64,000 nt of DNA, from the NCBI GenBank assembly GCA_029891345.1, contig CM057006.1:43685056-43749055 (forward strand), in the 5' to 3' direction. A program made the position numbers and the translations under genes. A model generated the notes under the pieces. That model did not search any database and was not told the DNA's origin. It saw only the letters and a program-made list of their open reading frames with translations. Position 1 is the stretch's first letter. Every line of letters begins with the position of its first letter. Positions 23,871-35,951 of this stretch are shown in pieces. This DNA is from Dryococelus australis. Lineage: Eukaryota > Arthropoda > Insecta > Phasmatodea > Phasmatidae.

Positions 23871-24604
23871 TATAGTCAATTCATTTTCTTCTGTTAACTT
23901 GAAATGTTATTCATATTTTATCTATAAATTATAATGCTTCATTTATAAATAATCTGAATGAAAAACAGGGAGATAATAAGTGTGTTGGTAAAGGCTATTC
24001 ACGGTAAAATGAGCACTTTTAAAAGCCCTGCTTAAAATCTACTTGTATGCGCGTTGTGTATTCTTCCGCCGTATGTAAGATTAACATTGCCATGGGCCTC
24101 ATCGCTTTATTCATGCGTCGGTTAAGTGAAACTGTGAAATTATTAGAAAAGTAAATATTTTACAAATTTGATCTTTTTGCACTTGGGCGCATTTAAGAAA
24201 AACGGAAAGCGAATGAAATAATTTAAATGATCAGAAATGGATACCTAACACTTTTTATTCGACGTTAAAATACGGAGCTACTTCCCGCCCATCGTTACCA
24301 ACTTTACTGGGCGCATATCACTCATGGCGCCCGTTAAAACATATGCAGATAGGAGCAGTGACTTTTTTTCTACGGTTGATTTCAAAAGTGCTCACTTTAT
24401 CGTGAACAGCCTTTAATGCCTAGTGAGAAATAGTCCTTATATAAAATACTGTCATACCTATTGTCCACGAATGTGGTGCGTTGTCCCCCTGGTGCAATTC
24501 TCCACGCTTAGTTAAGTTTAGTTTGCACGAGGCGGAGGAATATCCTGGAAGCAGAATTTTGGAAGAGCTTCAGGAAAGGCTGAAGTAACCGTGAATGGAC
24601 TATA
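23871..24604 (-). mobile_element. Family D MITE (copy 4) split by a family A insertion
   Basis: Starts TATAGTCAATTCATTTTC and ends CCGTGAATGGACTATA. Interior on the minus strand follows the D order; on the plus strand AACAGGGAGATAATAAGTGT lies left of the A insert and ATGCCTAGTGAGAAATAGTC right of it. The same join is uninterrupted at 38900-38930. Confidence 0.75.
23991..24413 (-). mobile_element. Family A MITE (copy 3) inserted in D
   Basis: Termini AAGGCTATTCACGGTAAA and TTTATCGTGAACAGCCTT form a near-perfect inverted repeat. TA lies at 23989-23990 and 24414-24415. The D copy at 38900-38930 shows the empty site with one TA, so this is a target-site duplication. About 423 bp. Confidence 0.9.
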
Positions 24605-27554
24605 GCTTGTCTAGGCTAGGCTGCGGAGGAGGCGGCTCTTCCCGGCCTCGCTAGCGCACGCGCATGTATGACGGCGGGGATGGGGAGAGGTTAAGGGGTG
24701 TGTCTCGCCCTTCGCGCACACGTGGGCTGCATGGTTGCCAACGGGCAATTGGCGCACGCGTTTATATTGCTTTACTGTCGAGAAGCTGGCGATTACTTCA
24801 GGTGTGAAGTGAGGCATTTAGAAGTTTGTAGCTAGTCTATTTCTACTATATTTGAATTTAATTGAACACGAAAACATAATAAATGTGGCGAGTTTATAAT
24901 ATATTTATTTTTCTCATTTATCACTAGAGGGGAAAAAAATTAAACTAAACACAAATAATTAATAATTAATTAGCCGTCACCAAGTTGGCAGTAAACGAAT
25001 AAAACAAAATTTAACTGTGACGTGTATGATAAATACAAATGACTGTGTGGATGTCAATAAAAATGCTCTATTTTGTAATGTTGCAAATATCTGTGGTTTA
25101 AAAATCACAAAATAAAATTGCGGGAATATTTTATTGGCACAGCATAAATAGGGAATCAGAAAGGAAATCATCATTTCAAAATAATTTCTTGTCAATAAAT
25201 TTTTTTAGACAAAAATATTTAAATACAGAATTTTTCAAAAAGGATAGTGCCAAAGAATAGCTGATTTATCCATGCAACATCATTTTTGAATAATCCTGTA
25301 TGCTAAAGCGACAAAGAAAAAATATATGTCTTTTTTATTTTTTATTCCAGTAAGAAATCTAAGTACTTGATGAAACTCAAACAGAAGCAGAAATTTGAAG
25401 TTCGCAGAATATTCAGTGCTTGTCAAATTTTCGAACACGCACAAAAATAATTGCAACATTTGAGTTTGCAAAGTGAATGAATTCGAGGCTGAATGGTTTA
25501 AATTGACGCGTTTCATGAGCTGGTAAGTTACCTCTCTGCACCTACTGCAACTTCAATTTTTGTGCAGCTCATTTGCAGTATTATTTGTCTATGATTTAAT
25601 ACAATGAAGAAAATTATTCGCCTGGTAGTTTCATTAAATTGTGATACTTCGAAACTGGTTTCAATTTAAAAAAAAAAATTGTTTTCACTTTTACCATCTC
25701 TTGCGGTTTTTTTTTATCTGATTGTTAATTTGGTTATTATGAAGTAGGGATAAATTTCCGCTTTGTTTCTTGTTAAGAGTTCATTTTACACCTGCCAAAA
25801 ACCAATCCTAATCTCCATAAAACACTTCTCCCCATTCATGGCACAGCCCTTTCATTCTCAGTTCAGTAAATGTTGGCTAAAGACTACAACCCTTGAAGCC
25901 AGTCATAGGTCTATGCTACATCACTATGGAAGATAAGACGATATGTATTATAACAACGGCTTTCAAGCAGGTCTCATTACCAAACTGTCCTCTAAATATT
26001 TCCGTGACTTGTTAAACTTTTATCATTTTTAGCGATAATTGATGCATGTGCGCCGTGACGTCCAAATGCCATAGAATTAAGGTCTTCGCCGACTTACCTT
26101 AAAATTATATAAAACTGGCTTCTTTAAAATAATCTATTACAGCAAGCTGTCTACGTTACTACGAATTATGATAAAATATTTTACGAAACTTTTTCGAATA
26201 TTGAGAACCAAAAAAGCGAAAAATCTGGGGCAGTATCTATTTTTTTCGCAGAATAGTTTCATATATATTTGTTTGAAAATACGTGTAATATATTTTCTGT
26301 ACAATTTTAATTATTTTATATTACAGTATACCTTATCAGCATTCGCTTATTTAGGTATTAGTCGCGATTTGCACCGCCGTTATGTTATGTATCTAGGAAT
26401 CCATTTGTAATTTGTAAAAAAAAAAAAAAAAAACTGTCACTCCCAGAAAATAAACAAAGAATGAAATATACTAAGTCTTAATCTCAATTTCTTCACGTAA
26501 GTTCTTTCTGTAGTACACTATCCACTCCAGCAATCACGCATGGATCAATAATGGAAACGATGAGATATGTCGATGTAAAGCGCTATAACGGGAAAGATTT
26601 TGTTTCCCATATTTTAATTGCGTATAAAGCTTTTTTTTTTTTGTGGTTGCGCGCGTTGAAAATATATTTAGTTCACCTAGTTTAAGGGCAAGGTCATAAT
26701 GCCTTTACGCGCAGAAAACGAGCGGAGAAGCAGTGGGAACACATGCCACGAAAAGTGATCTCCAAGTGCGAACAGAACGTTTTTCTGGAAATTTAAGGTC
26801 TACTATTGAGTACGTAGTTATAGGCTGGAATAAATCGTATTTTTTTCTGCACGTCCTGGCAGGGCTAGGGGGGGGGGGGGGAGGACGTATTATATTCGCA
26901 GTGCTACCAGACATAAATTCACCCCGGTGGCAGGACGAACAGCGATCTCCGCCAGGGGCCCGGGATGGGAATTAATTATCGTCGCAGTGAAGATTACAAA
27001 ACGCAAACAACGGACGACGATCCGGCGTCAAGTACCCTCCCCCCTCCCCGGCAGGGGGGGTGGGATTAACCGAGGAGGGTGGGTTGTTAGAAGGGGCAGG
27101 GAGGTGCCATATTTCTCGTTTATCGCGCGATCGAGCCGTCGTCATTATCGGTTGCTGATTGGTTGGGAGAGGGGGTGGGGAGGGGGCGATGTGCTCCACG
27201 GAGGCTGTCAGACTCATCGGCTTAGCGAGATGAACCCGCGCGTTGTCGCCGACTATCGCCGGATCGACCCCGGAGAGCTCGGGCGAGGCCAGTTTATCAG
27301 ATCCTCCAGGAAGAGGGGAAGGTTCAGGAGGTAAATGGCGAGGCTGAAGACCGACCACTTCCGCCTTCCCAAAGGCACTATCTCGCGAGCGGGTGGGGGG
27401 GGGGGGGGGGGACGTGAGACAATGTTGAAGATGCTGTCCAAAAACCCGCACCTCCCTTGGGACATCGCTGGATAACCTCTGGTGGAGGTTATCCCCTCCA
27501 TCGCCGCATTAATCTATAATTTCTGGTGTTACAAATGACAACTGTTTTTTTTAT
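24605..27554. other. Unique sequence without supported gene
   Basis: AT-rich to about 26700, then more GC-rich with G runs at 26868-26881 and 27395-27411. Open frames at 26705-27501 overlap on both strands, change frame across G runs and encode proline- or glycine-rich low complexity. No domain was recognised. The stretch near 27230-27340 is CpG-containing but has no supported start, intron or motif. Confidence 0.35.
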
Positions 27555-28072
27555 ATAGGCTATTCACGGTAAAGTGGGCAACTTTCGAAAGCCTTCTCAT
27601 CTGGAATAATACTCTATAAATAGGGACCCGGATATTTCGCGGATTCATCTTGAGGACAAGTTCAACTGCATTCGCGTGTGCACAAGTGTCTGTGCTTCCA
27701 TTGGTTCGTAGTTTCGTCCATAGTTTGTTAGCTACGCCTCGAACGACTTCCGATCAATAACGAACCTGCAAGGAAAATGAGAAGCCTAATCCCATGCTAC
27801 CTGGTCTGGGGTTAAACTGGAGCAACAGTCAATGAGCAACGAATTTATGCTCTAATGCACGAAAGATTGTGGAGTCCAGCTTGTTGCCGAATAAATGTGT
27901 TTTATTTTAGCCTTAGATGTTAACTTCCGAGCGCGGTGGAATATTTTACACGCTGTGTTTATTACTTACATGGCCACATTTATTTAAAAAGTTGGTTAGA
28001 GGATAAAAAATGTCCGAGAGAAAAGAAGGAAGTAGCGCCTCAGAAGTGCTCACTTTAGCGTGAACGGCCTAT
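27555..28072 (+). mobile_element. Family B MITE (copy 2) split by family G
   Basis: Left end TATAGGCTATTCACGGTAAA, then TCTGGAATAATA. After the insert it resumes with TGTTTTATTTTAGCCTTAGA, CCGAGCGCGGTGGAATAT, GCTGTGTTTATTACTTACAT and ends CACTTTAGCGTGAACGGCCTATA. Compare the intact copies at 42533 and 48449. Confidence 0.7.
27620..27890 (+). mobile_element. Family G hAT-type MITE (copy 1) in B
   Basis: Starts TAGGGACCCGGATATTTCGC and continues CATCTTGAGGACAAG. It contains ACCTGGTCTGGGGTTAAACT and AGATTGTGGAGTCCAGCTTG, both shared with the copy interrupted at 39011-40021. The right terminus is decayed or lost. Confidence 0.6.
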
Positions 28073-28197
28073 ACGTACTGCACTTGTTTCGTTACCATAT
28101 CCAATAAGCGGCAGGTTTTATGTTCGACGTTCATCACGTGAACCAGTTATAAGGAGAAGCAGGAGAACGGTTTACGAATCGGGTAGCAACAGGGAAG

Positions 28198-28326
28198 ACA
28201 TTGGACATTGAACCATCCTGTGTATAGTACCTGTCAGATGACATTGGACATTGAGCCACCCTGTGTATAGTACCTGTCAGATGACATTGGACATTGAACC
28301 ACCCTGTGTATAGTACCTGCCAGATA
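28198..28326. repeat. Three tandem copies of a 43-bp repeat
   Basis: The unit begins GACATTGGACATTGAACC and ends GTACCTGTCAGAT. Three units lie head to tail with single-base differences. The period is not a multiple of three, so the open minus-strand frame across it is incidental. Confidence 0.9.
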
Positions 28327-28360
28327 TTATATTCCAGCGCAACATGTTGACAGTCGGCTT

Positions 28361-29039
28361 CACTGAGAAAAATTTTTTTTGTTGAATCAAAAAATATTTG
28401 GTTACACCAAGACGTAAGATTTGGTTGATGCAACTAAAGATTTGTTTGGCTAGATGTACATTAAACAGCTTGGGCCGATATAAAAATATTTCAACTAGTT
28501 CGAGCGAGTTTCGAACCCAGCTAACCTGCGTCCGAGCGCTACGCCTTAGTAATCTCAGCTAATGTGACGACTAACGGCCCCGGAATGCTTTTAAATACAT
28601 ATACTGGAAATATTAAGCAACGCGTGCAAACAAATATTTCAAGTTTTACAGCTTTACTTGTCAGTTTATTGCTGCATTGTTTTATTAATGTATTTATACG
28701 TATTGGTAAGCACCAACAGATGCTCTTACAAACACGGTTACTATCCTAATTATCACAAGAAATACAAACAAACTCTCCAGCTGTATTTCCGAACGAAGGC
28801 AGTCAAATGAGTGGCCAAACTAATAAATACAGTTGATTCAACAAAATATTTAGTTGAAGGTCAATATTTTTTGGCCCAATACAGAGATTTTGTTTATTCA
28901 AACATATATTTTATTAGAAGAACAAAAGTAATTGTGTTGCTTTTAAAATTTGGTTTGCTCGGCAATATATTTTGTTAGGGCAATTAAATATATATTTGGC
29001 CCTATACAAACAAGTATATTGTTCGATTTTCTCTCAGTG
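28361..29039 (-). mobile_element. Family F element, copy 2
   Basis: CACTGAGAAAAATTTTTTTT at the left and GATTTTCTCTCAGTG at the right are inverted termini. The interior is the reverse of 8559-9310, for example AGCTGTATTTCCGAACGAAG and AGTCAAATGAGTGGCCAAAC. It contains on the minus strand the tRNA-like module with B box GGGTTCGAAACTC (28503-28562). Confidence 0.65.
28503..28562 (-). other. tRNA-like module in family F copy 2
   Basis: The minus strand reads TAGCTGAGATTACTAAGGCG, TAGCGCTCGGACGCAGG and AGCTGGGTTCGAAACTCGCT. The last is a close B-box match. Conservation of the module between two F copies shows it belongs to the element and is not a separate local insertion. Confidence 0.5.
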
Positions 29040-29639
29040 TACAATGGGCATGAAAGGGTCAAGGACGGAGTTTATGCTTGCTGTAGTCCCAGTTTGACGG
29101 TCTGACCCCGGTGTCCCGGCAGGTTTATAATCTCTACCAGTTTGAGATCTATCACGCATTAAATACATTAAATATGCGCTAATGTTGGTTGAAATGGGTT
29201 GCCAACTTAACGACGTTGTCTGTTGCTAATGTAGTATTTTTTTTCATCGACAAAATGAAGGAAACTGTTGTGGTATTTGAATTTAAAATGTTCATCAGAG
29301 GCAAAGTGTACTGTGTAACAAATATGTGAAATTTTACAGGAGTACTGTTTACCTCGATACCGTGAAAAGAGCGCGGGAAACGTGAAAAATTCAATAAGAC
29401 AATGTCAAAACCTCAGTTTTGTAACATGGATATAGTGCCCTTTGGCTCCATCCGATGCACAGAAATATGAACTACTTAGCGCCTGTGTAATTATGTCCCG
29501 TTTGGTATTTGGTGAAAGGAATAAAATTTTGTTAATTGATAACTTAATAATTTAGTTATTCTTACTGTGGGTTAAGCTTAACGACTCAAGTAGGCCTACT
29601 TAATGGTTTAATTAAGGCATAGAAAGTGACACAAGGGTA
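29040..29639. other. Unique sequence, no gene
   Basis: No domain, RNA gene or repeat partner noticed. Confidence 0.35.
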
Positions 29640-30070
29640 AAAGCTGTTCGCAATAAAGTGGCCACTATTGAAATCAACCTTGGAAAAAAGTCACTGCTCC
29701 TATCTGCATATATTTAACGGGTGCACTGAGTGACATGCGCCTAGTAAAGTTGGTAACGATGGACGGAAAGTAACTCCATACCTTAACGTGGAATAAAAAT
29801 GGTCAGGTAACGATTTGTGATAAGTTAAATCATTTCCTTCGTTTTCTGGGTTTTTTTTATGCGTCGACCATGGTAAAAAATGAGCAGATTTGTAAAATGT
29901 TTACTTTTATAATAATCTCATAGTTTCGCTTGGCCGACGCACGAATAAAATAATGAGGCCCATGACAATGCTAATTTTACACATGGCGGAAGAAGACGCA
30001 CTGTGCATGCAAGTAGATCTTAGGGAGGGCTTTCAGAAGTGTTCATTTTCCTGTGAACGAACAGCCTATA
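29640..30070 (+). mobile_element. Family A MITE (copy 4)
   Basis: Left end AAAGCTGTTCGCAATAAAGT. The right end ATTTTCCTGTGAACGAACAGCCTATA carries a 4-base GAAC duplication inside the terminus. Interior: GGCCGACGCACGAATAAAAT and GGTAACGATGGACGGAAAGT. Confidence 0.75.
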
Positions 30071-30399
30071 TCGTACGCTACTCGACAGTTTTTATAGAGA
30101 GTCCCGGTTTGAGAAGAAAGTACTGTGGTAACCCTGGGTCTCCTCGCCTTCGTGGAACTGTTTACTACGTTCGAGCCCAAGAAACTCGAGGGTGCCAAGG
30201 ACGAAGCTACCTTGCTCACAAATAGCGTCATCGCCGCAATGCGCAAAGCTCTGAACTAATGTAGTGTTCCCGTCGTGCTGCTTGTATCTAAGGGACTTTC
30301 AGCGGTGACCCTATCATTTTATTGGTGGCAATTCTGTTGGTTGGCCCTTCAGTATTTTTTGTATGTATCGGACGCTTTTTTGAGAGCTACAGCGCTTTT

Positions 30400-31050
30400 A
30401 AAAGATGAGGTGTGGGTGTGTTGGGGACACGGCCGTTTGTTTTGCGTGAATACGTCTACGTTGACGCGCTCGGACGCCATTATGTATTTTTACGTCCTCG
30501 GCACCGCTGCACTCGTTAATTTGGGGTTTCATGGGTGTCACTGGATTGCTTTTGAGATGCTCTTTCCAACCGTATACGATTTCTGTATTTCGACCTGGCT
30601 TTTTGACGAGTATAGGTCGTCGTTTGTGTTAAGTTTTCGTAATTTTTTTAAATATTAAACTCGTACAATTTCACCATAACCACGCTACACACGAATATGT
30701 TTTATACGCGCAATCGATTGATCTTGACGAGAGTTATCGATTGAAACTTAAACGAGCGTCGTAGCTTCTCCTAGTCAAAAATTATACTACGCGGAAGTTA
30801 TGAGACGCGGCGAAACGAACACAAAATTGCATCCCCCCCCCCCCCGGGCCCATAGCCACGCGCGAAGCTTCGCAGTCCTCACTTAACGTAACATTCTTTG
30901 ATCCTTTGACAGTCGATTGGTGTAATTGAATTCTGAGTGTAGACGATAGATTCGGAGCTCCAATGGCAAACTGTATCCCCTGATTTTATCATCGGATTTT
31001 CTGGATTGCCTCCCACTATAGTTGCAGATTTGAAGACGTATTCACGTCAA
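30400..31050 (+). repeat. Family R repeat, copy 3
   Basis: Aligned with 18690-19345: ACGGCCGTTTGTTTTGCGTG, GTCTACGTTGACGCGCTCGG, GACGAGTATAGGTCGTCG, the poly-C tract at 30833-30845 and CTGATTTTATCATCGGATTT. The plus-strand open frame at 30275-30658 covers its 5' half but is not maintained in copy 2, so I do not call a gene. Confidence 0.7.
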
Positions 31051-31134
31051 AAAATGCCATTTTTAGTTTGGGGTACTCGGAGAAGGTGTTTGTAATGTGC
31101 GGGACGTCTTTGAAGCACTCGACTCGTCTCGTCT

Positions 31135-31180
<46 letters not shown>

Positions 31181-32667
31181 TTCCTTTCGGAGACCAGCAC
31201 GTTGAACGCACTTTTAATAGTCCCATGGAAAAAAAAAAAAAGTATGTCTCAAACACATTACAGCGCAGTTCAGGCACCGGGAGGGGGGCCCCGTATGCCG
31301 TGTCCGAATTCAGGTATATACTTGTGTACTCGCAGCCTTGCATCCTTTACTTACCCTTGGCACTAAACTTGATGAATTCGCACAGGCAGTCTTGTTGGCT
31401 TCGGCAACATCTATTAGCCAGCTGATCACTTTTAATGAATTGGCATTCCTACAAATAACTAGATAATTGCAGAAAGTAATAGGATTAAATAATATTTCTA
31501 TTTGATCTGCATAACTATTGTCGTCTTACTGATTGTATGTGAGTTTGCGATTTTGATTGCTTGTTTGACGGTAGCTTTTGTATGTTATGAACATTGGTCT
31601 AGTGAGAATTTATTGTTTAGACTTGTATTTAAGGTACAACTTACGATAATTATTTACTCATTTCAAAATTCCAAGCTACCAAGCATTACGGTAGCCCCAC
31701 TAAAATTTAAATATAATAATTACGTCGCATATCAATACTGACTTACAAATTGCTTCTCAAAATGGCGGCACATTTACTGCAAGTACGCGAGAATTATACA
31801 TCTTCATATGCTTGTATACTTGCATGCTTCACTTGCAATTCGGATAGTAGTTGTGATGTCACTTCCGGGGACAGTTACGCGCAAGTATGCATTTCAGGTG
31901 AATTCGGACACCGCCTTAATATAATTGGGAAACTCCTGAGCGGGTCCCGTGCTAGGGTCACGGAAAGTGATGCATGCCTCGCAGGCTGATCCTGAATCAC
32001 GGACAATTGTGATTGTTTAGGCCAGGTGACGGGCTCGTCAGCTTATCAAGGGGGATCAACCTCCCTCCTCCTCCTCACCATCTTGTATTCGTGGATTTAT
32101 TCATTCTTCGTCATCTGTCATATTTAAGAATGTTTGACTATAGTTCTTCGCACGAAGAAGCCTAAATAATAGCTTCTCATGCTTCATCAAATTATTACAG
32201 CTGCACTGCTTTGGTTAATTATGACCAGCGACTGCCAGCGAGAAACGAGTAAATTTTCCTTGTGGGGCGATTACAGAATTCACACCATCCAATAAGCCTA
32301 GTATTCAAACATTGCAGACTTCCGAGGATGTGCAAAACAATTCACTATGCCCTGTCGATTGCTAAGACAAAATACGAAATTTATGACGAAGTTTGCGGAG
32401 AAAATATTGCAAATTTAAGATGCCCGGTACTAATGCCCCTTAACCCTCTTCAGGCAACACAGTTACAGAAAGCAAAACCAAAGTTGTATATAAAGAAATT
32501 CTTATTTCGTCTATTCTAAATATTATAAGTTCACTTTCCAAAATATTTATAAACCTTGAATGGTGAACATTTTCTGTTACAGTGTCTATCACATGTCTTC
32601 GCATAACGACATTCTACAGTACTATAAGTTGTAACAGCCACCGATGAAAGGTTAGAACCATCGTTCC
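31051..32667. other. Unique sequence, no supported gene
   Basis: Apart from the TG microsatellite, several short plus-strand open frames (31502-31741, 31750-31989, 32262-32519) have no recognisable motifs or neighbours that would support them. Confidence 0.35.
31138..31180. repeat. (TG)n microsatellite
   Basis: About 21 TG dinucleotides with one TA interruption near the 3' end. Confidence 0.95.
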
Positions 32668-32669
32668 TA

Positions 32670-33104
32670 AAGGTTGTTAATGATAAAGTGATCACTTTTG
32701 AAATGAACCTTAGAAAAAAGTCGTTGCCCCCCCCCCCTCCCCTGACCGTATATATTTTAATGGGCACACTGAGTGACATTTGCCCAGTAAAGTTGGTAAA
32801 GATGGATGGAAAATAGTTCCATATCTTAACGTCGAATAAAAAGTGTTAGGGAACCATTTGAGATAACTTAACCTATTTCTTTAGCTTTCTGTTTTTTATT
32901 GTATCGAAGTGTGAAAATGAGCTGATTTGTATAATATTTACTTTTCTAAAAAGTTCACAGTTTTACTTGGCCGACGCATGAATAAAGTGATGAGGCCCAT
33001 GGCAATGTTAATTTTACATAAGGCGGAAGAATTCATAACGCGCATACAGGTAGATATTAAGTAGGGCTTTCAAAAATGCTCAGTTTAACATAAACAGACT
33101 TTAT
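32670..33104 (+). mobile_element. Family A MITE (copy 5)
   Basis: Left end AAGGTTGTTAATGATAAAGT is decayed. Interior is canonical: GGCCGACGCATGAATAAAGT, GAGGCCCATGGCAATGTTAA. A C run at about 32728-32736 lies within CTGCCCC of the consensus. Confidence 0.75.
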
Positions 33105-33249
33105 ACTTTATGATAGGGCTGTCGAGTCCGGAGGGCGTGGGCATTTGTCCAGTCTATCGGGGAAACAGACTCGTGTCAATGGAAAGAAAGGAGCAGCATT
33201 ACCTGACCTAGGCCGCATATCTTCTGTTACTGTCAACAGCTGATATAGT

Positions 33250-33674
33250 TGAGTCGCGGTATCTTCGGTCTTTTCCGAAGTCCTGCTTAAGTTCTACTTC
33301 CTAGATATTCCTCCGCCTCGTGCAAACTAAGCTTGACTAAGTCTGGAAGATTACACCAGAGGGACAACGCACCGTATTCTTGCGCTCTCTGTTGTAGCAG
33401 TATTTTGTATAATAACTATTTCTTACTAGGCGCTACCAACACCCATGTTTTCTCACTGTTTCTATTTGAATTATTTATAAGTAAAGCAATATAATTTATA
33501 GATAAAATACTAATAACATTTCAATTCACAAAAAAAAAGTAACTTTTATGATAACACAAGTATAAATCGTTTGTGATACAGGTCGTATGTTGGAAACAAC
33601 CAAACACGTCATACATGGGGAGATTTTTCAAACGTTTAATTCAAAAAGGCCAAAGAAACCGTGAATAGACTATA
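33250..33674 (+). mobile_element. Family D MITE (copy 5)
   Basis: Interior landmarks CTTAAGTTCTACTTCC, GATATTCCTCCGCCTCGTG, TACTAGGCGCTACCAACACC and GAAACAACCAAACACGTCAT, ending ACCGTGAATAGACTATA. It provides the unoccupied TA site used to interpret the insertion in D copy 1. Confidence 0.75.
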
Positions 33675-34272
33675 TTACTTACGAGTGTTCCCCATTCCTC
33701 TATTTACTGATGCTGCTGGCGAGTCACTGAGGAGAGGTGTTTGGCGTCTGGGTTGGAGGCTACACTCCTATCGAGACAAACGATGTGCAAAAGGACAGGG
33801 AGTCCCTCAGCTGTAGCAGGCAGCGGCGTGTGGCGAACTGTTGCGAGATAAGTTGTATTTTGGTCTGTGCTGTACATTATCGTTTTACTAGTTTGCACGT
33901 CTGCCAAACGCAGCAGTGCATTCGACGTCGCAGCGGGTGGGGTTCCTCGCCGCTCTCTCGTGAGTGTCCGCAGTACACTCTGGTCACTGTTTCCTGCTGC
34001 GTGCGCCGAGTGTGTACAGCACTGAGCAAGCACTGAAACTTACCTTGCAACACTTCACACCACACGTCGCTGGTAGCAGGCGACCGAAAATTGCGGTGGT
34101 GAACGATGATTCTAACCATGGAAAAATATGTCCTGCCAAGGGTGTGAAAGAAATAATCGGTGGGTTAGTGTTCTATTATTTTCATCTGTATTAAATGCCC
34201 ATACTGTAATGTTCACAAATTAATCTTCGTGTCATCGAGAAGCACGTCCCTAACTAGTGACATGGCATCAAA
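33675..34272. other. Unique sequence, no supported gene
   Basis: Overlapping open frames on both strands at 33704-34194 with no recognised domain. Confidence 0.3.
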
Positions 34273-34413
34273 CTAGTCGGGCATATTGGACGACCATTCA
34301 TTTCCACCGCTGGAACTGCTGACTGAATGGACTGCTAACCAGTAACCTCGGCGCTGTCGGCAGGTAAAGGAATCCAGCCCTAGAAAGGCTGCGTCAGAGT
34401 ATCCGTCTAGAAT
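34273..34413 (-). pseudogene. Possible Ty1/copia RNase H remnant
   Basis: The last 46 codons of a minus-strand open frame contain GYSDAAFLG, then an arginine pair with GYW (RQRRGYW), then GGNEWSS. The order and spacing resemble the copia RNase H segment GYSDADFAG - RRSTSGYVF - GGAISWSS. The catalytic second Asp of SDAD is Ala here. No integrase or reverse transcriptase is recognisable upstream, and no LTR is adjacent. Weak motif match only; chance similarity is possible. Confidence 0.25.
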
Positions 34414-34691
34414 TGACTGACGATTGTGAGAACTGTCGCAGGAACGAGTCGTCCTACCTGCTCCCGTATTGGCCGGCTCGCTCGAGGTCAGACGAAGGAC
34501 TCGCGCTGCTAGTGCTTGAAAACCCACTTTTGAACAGTACATCGGCACGGGAACTTGGTTACGCTTCCCGAGACACACAGGCAAGGAGTGATACGGGCGA
34601 CACTAACATGGCACGCCTACCGCCTCATCGCCCCTACGCGCAAGGCGTGTAGTGTTTATTTCGGCGAGCTGTACTGTGCAAATTAGATTTG
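34414..34691. other. Unique sequence, no gene
   Basis: No recognisable feature. Confidence 0.3.
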
Positions 34692-35091
34692 TAAAAGCTG
34701 ATTCACTTTGGAAATCAACCTTAGAAAAAAGCCACTGCCCCTACCTGCATCCATTTTAACGAAGGCCCTAAGCGACATGCATCCAGTAAAGTTGGTAACG
34801 ATGGATGGGTAGTAGTTCCGCATCTTAACGTTAAATTAAAAGTGTTTGTGATAACTTGAATTATTTATTTAGCTATGTGTTTTTTAATGCATTGAAGTGT
34901 ACAAATGAACAGATTTGTAAAATATTTACTTTTCTAATAAGTTCACAGTTTCATTTGTCCGACGCATGAATAAAGCGACGAGGCACATGACAATTCTAAT
35001 CTTACATAAGGCGGAAGAATACACAACGGGCCTGCAAGTAGATCTTAAGCAGGGCTTTCAAAAGTGCTCATTTTACCGTGAATAGCCTATA
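34692..35091 (+). mobile_element. Family A MITE (copy 6)
   Basis: Left end eroded (TAAAAGCTGATTCACTTTGG). Interior GTCCGACGCATGAATAAAGC and right end TTTTACCGTGAATAGCCTATA are canonical. Confidence 0.75.
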
Positions 35092-35686
35092 ACAATGGGA
35101 GTATAGTACACGCGATGAAAGCCCAGAGATTAAATTAAACCCGTATAGTTGTACTTTTCCTCTACCGTTCAAGGAAACTTCGCGGGCACGCTCTAAAAAT
35201 GCTATTTTTTTCCTTTGAATACGCTTAACCTGGCAAAAAGTCTTATTCTTAGAATATTTATTCACTGAGATACACCGCGCAAATAACGAACGAAACGAAA
35301 TAATTTGTAAACTACTGAGTCTTCAAAAGAACGACTCCCGTAGTTGGCTCGTCTGCAACTGCAATTTGCTAAACATGAGAAAACTCCAATACCTGAAGAA
35401 GAAACAGCCTGGTGGCAGCGCGGCTAAGTATAGGATCGCGGAGTTGTATTACTTATATATGTAGGTGTCTTCCGAAGACGTTGCTTGAAGACCGCTCTCC
35501 AACTTTGTCCATTCGTACTGGACCCACTCTTGGACCAATTCCCGAGCGATCATTATCATCGGTGATCCTATGTGAAGTAATTTCGTGTTGTGAGCTACCA
35601 CGATTGCAAGACAGTCTTCGGATGGCCACACTAGCTACACTGTAAAAAACATTTCCAATAAACTTCCTAAGCAGTGATGAAAGTAC
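35092..35686. other. Unique sequence, no gene
   Basis: No domain or repeat partner noticed; open frames on both strands at 35412-35645 overlap. Confidence 0.3.
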
Positions 35687-35694
35687 ATTATAAC

Positions 35695-35943
35695 TAGAAA
35701 CCCGAAGAATCCGCGGATTAATTTTGGGACAAGCTAGAATTAAAAAGAAAAAAAAAAGTGTTTGTATAACTTCAGCCATTGATCCACAAGGTGCTCGACA
35801 CCTCCTGGAGAACGCTGGCTCGATCGTTGCCTTCCACTGCGACAACAGACAATCAATGTGCAGTTGATATCAGCATATTTGTACATACGACTATAGAGTA
35901 TAGTCTACAGATCATTGAACTCCGGCAAATCTTCAGGTCTCTA
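35695..35943 (+). mobile_element. Family G hAT-type MITE (copy 2)
   Basis: Ends TAGAAACCCGAAGAATCCGC and GGCAAATCTTCAGGTCTCTA. Flanks ATTATAAC (35687-35694) and ATTATAGC (35944-35951) match at 7 of 8 positions, an 8-bp target duplication. About 249 bp without coding capacity. Confidence 0.8.
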
Positions 35944-35951
35944 ATTATAGC

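Noticed and set aside
26927..27501. Long overlapping open frames of 135-159 residues on both strands
   Set aside because: Both strands are open over the same GC-rich segment, the peptides are Pro/Gly/Arg-rich and run through homopolymer G tracts. No domain or splice structure supports a gene.
28198..28326. CRISPR-like repeat array
   Set aside because: The units are directly adjacent with no spacers, and the sequence context is eukaryotic.
30275..30658. 127-residue plus-strand frame
   Set aside because: It lies over family R, and the homologous copy at 18690 does not keep the same frame.
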